A stretch of 11,172 nt of DNA from Oscillospiraceae bacterium. Lineage in GTDB: Bacteria > Bacillota > Clostridia > Oscillospirales > Ruminococcaceae. The stretch lies in the NCBI GenBank assembly GCA_020024235.1, contig JAHHUA010000050.1, positions 1-11,172 of the forward strand, in the 5' to 3' direction. Position numbers and translations under genes: made by a program. The notes under the pieces are model-generated. The model was not told the origin of the DNA, did no database searches, and saw nothing but the letters and a program-made list of their open reading frames with translations. Every line of letters begins with the position of its first letter. Within the stretch, counting starts at the first letter, position 1. Positions 6,837 through 11,172 of this stretch are shown here, in pieces.

Positions 6837-7049
6837 TTATTTACTTTTTTTGCTTTTTAAATATCGTTTTAAGTTACATACAAAAACATAAGTCCATGCC
6901 AAAGTAGAAATTCCGTTTGCAATAGCCTGAATTGACCAAATTGTACCTGAATTAATTATATTTATAATAAAACTAATTAAAAATAGAATTGCGGCAACCC
7001 CAGTGGCAATAGATACATAAAGATAAATTTTTTTAAATTTTTCTTCCAT
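6837..7049 (-). CDS. Small two-segment membrane protein of unknown function
   Basis: A 70-residue protein with two hydrophobic segments (about 9-33 and 38-60) and basic ends (MEEKFKKIY at the start; KRYLKSKKSK at the end), consistent with a small hairpin membrane protein with a positively charged C-terminus in the cytosol. I do not recognise a family. ATG has GGTGA (7058-7054) upstream. It starts 21 bp after the end of the VOC relic and is followed by a good terminator, so it is the last gene of the DegV copy 2 transcript. Because it stays intact behind a decayed gene, it may still be used. Confidence 0.65.
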   Translation of the reverse strand: MEEKFKKIYLYVSIATGVAAILFLISFIINIINSGTIWSIQAIANGISTLAWTYVFVCNLKRYLKSKKSK

Positions 7050-7070
7050 ATTTTCACCATAATATTATAT

Positions 7071-7433
7071 TTATTCCATAAACTACAAAATATTTCCGTC
7101 AGGGTTTTTTAAGTAAACTGCTTTGCTTTTTTCTAAAACCATCAGCACTAAAATCAAAATACTAAGGTTTAAATAAAAACTCCACACCTTTTTCTAAAAG
7201 CTGTTTATAAGCTTAATTTATATTGTCCACATAAAAACACAGCTTGGAAATAGATGTTTTGTGAAGATCAGGCTTGTCTGTTTTGGTATTTTTAAACCCA
7301 AAGAGTATATCAGTCTTATTGCCTTACATAATAATCATTTCCTGATATTTAAATCAAAAATATCTGGTTAAAATTTCCTTGAAACATCAATATCAACAAC
7401 TGTAAGTCCTACATTTGCTATTTTGATTACCAT
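7071..7433 (-). pseudogene. Relic of a VOC (glyoxalase/bleomycin-resistance-like) family gene
   Basis: On the minus strand an ATG at 7433 opens MVIKIANVGLTVVDID, a typical VOC start. After a frame change the text continues as GNKTDILFGFKN, SISKLCFYVDNIN, AYKQLLEKGVEFLFKP and YFDFSADGF, and after a second change it ends as KAVYLKNPDGNIL plus stop plus FME, the classic VOC C-terminus. Five stops interrupt it: TAA at 7370, 7326 and 7215, and TAG at 7164 and 7085 (first base on the minus strand). Three of these (7326, 7215 and 7085) sit where Glu is expected. The frameshifts are a lost base near 7341-7343 and a gained base in the run at 7127-7132; together they restore the frame, giving 121 codons. 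It is somewhat shorter than intact relatives, so an internal deletion is likely. It starts 12 bp after the DegV copy 2 stop and was probably an operon member. Confidence 0.85.
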
Positions 7434-7445
7434 AGATTTTTCTTA

Positions 7446-8339
7446 TCAGCAGTCATATTTCTTTACAAGTGAAATCCCTAAAGCATTGGGGCCTGTGTGA
7501 ACTGCTATAGTTGAACCTATTTGATGTATATTCATTTCAATTCCATCACAGAAACTTTTTGCAGTTTCATTAACAGCTTGTTTAAATTCTATAGCCTCAT
7601 CAATATCATAGCCGTATCCGATTGACATTATATAGTCATTGGGATTTATCTTCTCATTAATAATATATGATTTAAATTTATCGATAACTTTATCAATGGC
7701 AGCTTTTCTGCTTCTGCAAATTCCGCTTGGGAAAATTTCCCCTTCTGTCAGAGTGATTATAGGCATAATGTGAAATTTAGCTACCGCTCCGGTTAAAACC
7801 TTTCCCACACGACCACCTTTTAAAAGGTAGTCCATACTGCCTATGGTAAAAATTATTCTTCCTGTTTTTTTAATTGTGTCGATATTCGCAATCATATCTT
7901 CATAAGAAACACCGTTATCTCTCATTCTGACAGCTTCTTTTACTACAAGACCCTGCAAAACCGTATTCACCATTGTATCTACAGCAGTTATTTTTATATC
8001 CGGGTAATCCTGCATAACTATTTCTGCGGCATTTTTAGCACTGTTATATGAGCCGCTGAATTTGCTGGTAATACAAAGACAAATGATATTATCACCTTGT
8101 TTTGCATATTTAGTAAACACTTCTACATAGTCCTGAATTGAGGGCAAAGAAGATTTAGGAAACATTTTAGGATTTTCTACCATTTTCTGATAAAATTCCT
8201 GTGTTTGTATATCTACAAGTTCTTTCATATAATTTTGTGAATCGAAGCTCACATAAAAAGGCACTATTTCAATATCTGCTTTTTTGGCATATTCCAGGCC
8301 TAAATCGCAGGAACTGTCGCTGATAATTCTAATTGCCAT
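7446..8339 (-). CDS. DegV family protein (fatty-acid-binding, FakB-like), copy 2
   Basis: A 297-residue DegV protein: IRIISDSSCDLG (3-14), KSSLPSI (62-68), SKFSGSYNSA (92-101), YLLKGGRVG (171-179) and AVHTGPNALG (279-288), with the conserved C-terminal His (H281). Proteins of this family carry a fatty acid in a buried pocket between two domains; the FakB subgroup works with the kinase FakA, absent here. It is clearly different from copy 1, so the two are distant paralogues rather than a recent duplication, and may prefer different acyl chains. ATG has GAGGTGA (8351-8345) upstream. It is the first gene of a minus-strand transcript that includes the VOC relic and the 70-residue membrane protein. 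Confidence 0.92.
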   Translation of the reverse strand: MAIRIISDSSCDLGLEYAKKADIEIVPFYVSFDSQNYMKELVDIQTQEFYQKMVENPKMFPKSSLPSIQDYVEVFTKYAKQGDNIICLCITSKFSGSYNSAKNAAEIVMQDYPDIKITAVDTMVNTVLQGLVVKEAVRMRDNGVSYEDMIANIDTIKKTGRIIFTIGSMDYLLKGGRVGKVLTGAVAKFHIMPIITLTEGEIFPSGICRSRKAAIDKVIDKFKSYIINEKINPNDYIMSIGYGYDIDEAIEFKQAVNETAKSFCDGIEMNIHQIGSTIAVHTGPNALGISLVKKYDC

Positions 8340-8374
8340 CTAATTCACCTCTAATTTCAAATTAATGTAATTAT

Positions 8375-8403
8375 ATGTTATCATTATGAGCTAAAAATGT
8401 CAA
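8375..8403 (-). promoter_or_regulatory. Putative promoter of DegV copy 2
   Basis: On the minus strand: TTGACA (8403-8398), 17-nt spacer, TAACAT (8380-8375). The -35 is perfect and the -10 is moderate (4 of 6). An inverted repeat cluster begins one base upstream of the -35 box, at 8404. Confidence 0.55.
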
Positions 8404-8444
8404 TATAGTAATTCAAAATTCACTATATAGTTTTTATTACTATA
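8404..8444. repeat. Inverted-repeat cluster of ACTATA/TATAGT half-sites, possible operator
   Basis: TATAGTAAT (8404-8412) and ATTACTATA (8436-8444) are perfect reverse complements. Between them lies the 10-bp palindrome ACTATATAGT (8422-8431). Four ACTATA-type half-sites thus fall within 41 bp, next to the DegV copy 2 promoter and upstream of the cyclophilin promoter. The region is very AT-rich, so chance cannot be excluded. Confidence 0.4.
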
Positions 8445-8474
8445 TATTATACATATAATATTTAAAAATTTACA

Positions 8475-8503
8475 TTGATTTATGTTTTAAATCATTATAT
8501 AAT
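8475..8503 (+). promoter_or_regulatory. Putative sigma-A-type promoter of the cyclophilin-NusG_II transcript
   Basis: TTGATT (8475-8480), 17-nt spacer, TATAAT (8498-8503). The transcript would start near 8510, about 40 nt before the ATG at 8550. Confidence 0.65.
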
Positions 8504-8549
8504 GTAATAGTTAAAATAAAAATATGCAAAATGCAGAAGGATGGGAAAA

Positions 8550-9785
8550 ATGATTAATTTTAAAAAATTAACAGCAACAGCTTTAACAGCAGCTATAATA
8601 CTTTCAATGACTGCTTGTTCTGTTTCAAAAATTGATGACAATTCCTCAAAACTGGAAAACTCATCAAATGTGTCTTCTTCCGAGGCTAATTCTTCAAATA
8701 CGGATTCCTCAAACACTGACTCATCAAAATCTCCTGTTGACGATGAAAATTATTCTCCTATAGGCAAAACCTATGCAGAACTTCAAAACAGGTTGGTACA
8801 AAAAGTCAATGACGGTTTGCTGGATATGGACTTTGATGGCAAAGGAGTTGAGTTTACCGATGAAGATATAGCCAAAATTATAGAAAAATTAAGAGAACAC
8901 TATGACTATGACCAGGCTGATGTGGAAAAAATCAAAGAGCTAGCCACCGGAAAAGCCAATCCGGAAAATCTTATAATAGCTACATTACACACTACTATGG
9001 GTGATATTAAAATTTCACTTTATCCCGATGCTGCTCCTAAGGCTGTAGAAAACTTTGTGGTACTTGCATCCAACGGATACTATGACAATGTCAGCTTCCA
9101 CAGAGTTATAAATGACTTTATGATTCAGTCCGGGGACCCTAACGGCGACGGAACAGGCGGCGGAAGTATATGGGACGGAGCATGGTTCAGAGATGAATTT
9201 AAATACCCTTACTTTAATTACCGCGGAGCTCTCTCCATGGCTAATATGGGACCTAACACCAACGGCAGCCAGTTCTTTATTGTTCAGGCATCAAACAAAA
9301 ATACTTTGCCCAGCATTATGATGAACAGTATTTTCAATGACCCGGAAAAATTCCCATTTGATGTTTTGGATTTTTCTTTGCTTAACCTTTATATTAAAGA
9401 TGAAAAAGCAAAACTGGAAAGCGAAATTTTTGATGCCATTGATAAAATAAACGGTGCCGAAGGCAACAAAGACGGCAAAAACGATGAAGAAATCGAAAAA
9501 GTTACTAAAGAAATGTCAGAAAAGGCAAATGAAAAACTTCAGGCTATGATGGATAAAGGCTTAACTGAAGAAATCATCAAAAAATATATGCCTGTTGTTG
9601 AATATTACTTTACTGTAGGCGGAGCTCCTCACCTTGACAATGTTCACTCTGTTTTCGGATATGTAACAGAAGGAATGGATATAGTTGATTCTATTGCCAA
9701 AGTTAAAACAGATACTTCCAACAAACCTGTTGAAGATGTTCTGATTAAAAACATTTCAATTGCAATGACTGACAAAAAGAATTAA
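8550..9785 (+). CDS. Lipoprotein peptidyl-prolyl cis-trans isomerase, cyclophilin type, with large insertion
   Basis: A 411-residue protein. Residues 1-23 form a lipoprotein signal (MINFKKL..., lipobox MTAC, lipidated C23), followed by a Ser/Asn/Asp-rich linker (about 28-68, with SSNTDSSNTDSS) and a helical region, then a cyclophilin domain from about 142. The domain shows FHRVI (183-187, with the catalytic Arg), FMIQSGDP (190-197), MANMGPNTNGSQFF (230-243) and VHSVFG (365-370). These enzymes speed cis-trans turns at proline bonds, here outside the membrane, probably in folding of secreted proteins. Between SQFF and HSVFG lies an extra stretch of about 100 residues, absent in standard bacterial cyclophilins. 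The site of the cyclosporin-binding Trp is His (H361). I chose ATG at 8550: the AAGG at 8537-8540 is at good spacing for it but abuts the ATG at 8541. The NusG_II gene follows by 49 bp. Confidence 0.92.
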   Translation: MINFKKLTATALTAAIILSMTACSVSKIDDNSSKLENSSNVSSSEANSSNTDSSNTDSSKSPVDDENYSPIGKTYAELQNRLVQKVNDGLLDMDFDGKGVEFTDEDIAKIIEKLREHYDYDQADVEKIKELATGKANPENLIIATLHTTMGDIKISLYPDAAPKAVENFVVLASNGYYDNVSFHRVINDFMIQSGDPNGDGTGGGSIWDGAWFRDEFKYPYFNYRGALSMANMGPNTNGSQFFIVQASNKNTLPSIMMNSIFNDPEKFPFDVLDFSLLNLYIKDEKAKLESEIFDAIDKINGAEGNKDGKNDEEIEKVTKEMSEKANEKLQAMMDKGLTEEIIKKYMPVVEYYFTVGGAPHLDNVHSVFGYVTEGMDIVDSIAKVKTDTSNKPVEDVLIKNISIAMTDKKN

Positions 9786-9834
9786 TATCTTATTTAACCG
9801 GTTTATTTAATTTGAGTTAAAGGGAGGGGTTAGT

Positions 9835-10236
9835 TTGGCAAAATTCAGACTTTTTTTTCAAAAACGGGATTTATACACCATTATGTCCATTTTGTTGGTC
9901 TGTCTTATGATTGTCTTTGTAAACGGAGTAAACAAATATAAAACAGCTTCCAGTGAATATACAGCTGTAGTTACAGTAGATAATAAAATCATAGCCAAAA
10001 TTCCGTTAAATAATTACAGTTCTGACAAGGCTGTAAATATTTCTTTAAAAAAATATGGTGTGAATATTGTTTTAAGAGTGCAAAACTCACACATACAATT
10101 TATATCTTCCGACTGCCCCGACAAAGTATGTATTAATTCCGGAATTTTAAAAAAAGAAAATGACATGGCAGTGTGTCTGCCAAATAAAACTTCCGTAGTA
10201 ATTTACAAAACCGAGGAAGCCAACAAACTTGAATAA
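9835..10236 (+). CDS. NusG domain II-containing membrane-anchored protein
   Basis: A 133-residue protein with one membrane anchor (about 13-31) after a short basic N-terminus, then a small beta-rich domain. The block IQFISSDCPDKVCINSG (87-103) and the later CLPNK (114-118) are typical of the NusG_II family, with Cys at 94, 99 and 114. Despite the name, these proteins have no known role in transcription; in Clostridia they are often found with membrane redox or transport genes. The TTG start at 9835 is chosen because GGGAGGGG (9822-9829) lies 5 nt upstream; the next Met (residue 17) would cut the anchor. It is downstream of the cyclophilin on the same strand, probably the same transcript, and ends at a perfect terminator. 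Confidence 0.87.
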   Translation: MAKFRLFFQKRDLYTIMSILLVCLMIVFVNGVNKYKTASSEYTAVVTVDNKIIAKIPLNNYSSDKAVNISLKKYGVNIVLRVQNSHIQFISSDCPDKVCINSGILKKENDMAVCLPNKTSVVIYKTEEANKLE

Positions 10237-10237
10237 T

Positions 10238-10277
10238 AAAAAACAGGTTAGATTTTTTTAATCTAACCTGTTTTTTT
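10238..10277. terminator. Bidirectional terminator between the NusG_II gene and spo0A
   Basis: ACAGGTTAGATT (10243-10254) and AATCTAACCTGT (10260-10271) form a perfect 12-bp stem with a T5 loop, flanked by six A on the left and a T7 run (10271-10277) on the right. It is an intrinsic terminator on both strands, serving the two convergent genes. Confidence 0.95.
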
Positions 10278-10278
10278 A

Positions 10279-11064
10279 TTAGTGTGCCATGGAACATGAT
10301 TTAAGTTTTAATCTTAGTTTATCACCAATCATGGCTATAAACTCACTGTTGGTGGGTTTTCCTCTGCCGTTATTAATTGTATAGCCGAAATATGAATTTA
10401 ATATATCCAAATCCCCTCTGTCCCATGCCACCTCAATGGCGTGTCGAATAGCTCTTTCCACTCTGGAGGCAGTTGTCCCGAATTTTTTGGCTACTGTGGG
10501 ATAAAGTTCTTTGGTTACGGAATTTATTATATCTGGGTTTTGAACTACCAGTGTTATAGATTCACGAAGATAATTATAGCCTTTTATATGAGCAGGAACA
10601 CCTACCTGATGAATAATTTCAGTTACCATAACTTCCAAATCTCTGTCTTTGTCTGAGCTGTCCTCATAAGATAAAACATTTTCATTTTTCTTTTGATAGC
10701 TTAAAATATGTACCAGTCTGTCCACCAAATTTTCCGGGGAAACAGGTTTCATAAAATGGTAAGATGCACCGCTGCTCAAAATTTCATTTTCCAAGGTGCT
10801 GTTGTCAAATGAGGACAGGGTTATAAATACAGGCTTTTGAATATTTTCTGATTTTACCGCCTGCATAACTCCCAGAGCATCAAGTCCGGGCATAAAAACA
10901 TTCATAAGCACTATATCCGGTTTGGTGTCTTTAATTATATTTAAAACTTTCAGTCCATCCTTAGGAGCTGTTTCTCCATCAAATCCATATCCTTTTAGTA
11001 ATCCCAGTGCTTTGGCACAAAACTCTTTGTCATCATCTGCGATAATAACTTTTAATCTACGCAT
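10279..11064 (-). CDS. spo0A: Spo0A-type response regulator lacking the phospho-acceptor Asp (Asn instead)
   Basis: A 261-residue protein, the usual Spo0A length. The receiver domain (about 1-125) has the acidic pocket D10-D12 (VIIADDD) and the conserved Lys (K106, HFMKP). However, the expected phospho-accepting Asp in the strand-3 block reads VLMNVFMPGLD: residue 55 is Asn (AAT). The C-terminal domain (about 143-253) is a clear Spo0A effector domain: VGVPAHIKGYNYLRE, VTKELYPTVAKKFGTT, the recognition-helix region SRVERAIRHAIEVAW and KPTNSEFIAMI are all close to the B. subtilis protein. Spo0A is the master switch for sporulation and binds 0A boxes when phosphorylated. ATG at 11064 is chosen: AGGAGG (11078-11073) lies 8 nt upstream; a TTG two codons earlier is too close to it. 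Identity is secure; whether it is activated by phosphorylation is doubtful. Confidence 0.95.
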   Translation of the reverse strand: MRRLKVIIADDDKEFCAKALGLLKGYGFDGETAPKDGLKVLNIIKDTKPDIVLMNVFMPGLDALGVMQAVKSENIQKPVFITLSSFDNSTLENEILSSGASYHFMKPVSPENLVDRLVHILSYQKKNENVLSYEDSSDKDRDLEVMVTEIIHQVGVPAHIKGYNYLRESITLVVQNPDIINSVTKELYPTVAKKFGTTASRVERAIRHAIEVAWDRGDLDILNSYFGYTINNGRGKPTNSEFIAMIGDKLRLKLKSCSMAH

Positions 11065-11107
11065 ATACAAATCCTCCTAATAAATGTTATTTTTTTCCAC
11101 TAAGGAT

Positions 11108-11136
11108 ATATTAACATTATTTTCCAGTATAGTCAA
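11108..11136 (-). promoter_or_regulatory. Sigma-A-type promoter of spo0A
   Basis: On the minus strand: TTGACT (11136-11131), 17-nt spacer, TAATAT (11113-11108). Three copies of TGGAAAA on the minus strand (at 11149-11143, 11126-11120 and 11099-11093) overlap and flank it. I see no clear 0A box (TTGTCGAA-like) and no sigma-H-type promoter in the 100 bp available. Confidence 0.7.
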
Positions 11137-11156
11137 TGCTAATTTTCCAAAGTTTT

Positions 11157-11172
11157 AAAAAAAAACAGAGGA
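11157..11172 (-). terminator. Right half of a probable terminator of the gene upstream of spo0A (cut by window end)
   Basis: On the minus strand the window opens with TCCTCTG followed by nine T (11165-11157). This looks like the 3' arm and T-tract of an intrinsic terminator whose 5' arm lies outside the window. If so, spo0A has its own transcript. Confidence 0.4.

Noticed and set aside
7071..7433. Stop-codon reassignment or recoding as explanation for the five stops in the VOC-like region
   Set aside because: TAA and TAG both act as normal stops in neighbouring genes, stops replace different amino acids, and two frameshifts are also present; decay is simpler.
8495..8716. A minus-strand frame of 73 codons rich in Glu/Ser
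   Set aside because: It is the reverse reading of the Ser/Asn/Asp-rich linker of the cyclophilin lipoprotein and covers its promoter; no start signal.
9793..9803. Short palindrome around AACCGGTT between the cyclophilin and NusG_II genes
   Set aside because: Only an 8-bp self-complementary core with no T-tract; too small to call a terminator or operator.

Overview
The window looks like chromosomal DNA of a low-GC, spore-former-related anaerobic Firmicute (class Clostridia, perhaps Oscillospirales or Ruminococcaceae-like). The evidence is a Spo0A homologue, strong AGGAGG-type ribosome binding sites, very AT-rich intergenic DNA, acetate kinase, two DegV-family lipid-binding proteins, a TmcAL tRNA-modification enzyme and a NusG domain II protein. 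I see no phage, IS element, CRISPR array or other clear mobile DNA.

Layout, left to right. Positions 1-51 hold the 5' part of a tRNA-Val(UAC) on the minus strand with its promoter. A small 63-codon plus-strand gene (DUF3787-like) follows. A minus-strand group comes next: a VanZ-like membrane protein, a GNAT acetyltransferase, an unrecognised acidic protein, then ackA with its own terminator. ackA diverges from tmcAL (plus); these two enzymes use acetate in different ways. tmcAL is followed by a first DegV gene and a strong bidirectional terminator. On the minus strand then lie a DUF2752 membrane protein with its own near-consensus promoter, and a cluster of a second DegV gene, a decayed VOC/glyoxalase-like pseudogene and a 70-residue membrane protein, closed by a terminator. 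After an AT-rich divergent intergenic region with an inverted-repeat cluster, the plus strand carries a lipoprotein cyclophilin and a NusG domain II protein. A perfect bidirectional terminator separates these from spo0A (minus).

The main points of interest are as follows. (1) The Spo0A has an Asn (AAT) where the phospho-accepting Asp should be, while its DNA-binding domain looks fully conserved. (2) A VOC-family gene in the second DegV cluster is present only as a relic with five internal stops and two compensating frameshifts. (3) The cyclophilin domain carries a large insertion of roughly 100 residues and lacks the cyclosporin-binding Trp. (4) A perfect 12-bp hairpin lies just upstream of the GNAT start, and an ACTATA/TATAGT operator-like cluster lies next to the second DegV promoter. 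I did not find a convincing new multi-gene defence or secretion system; most of the window is ordinary core genome.
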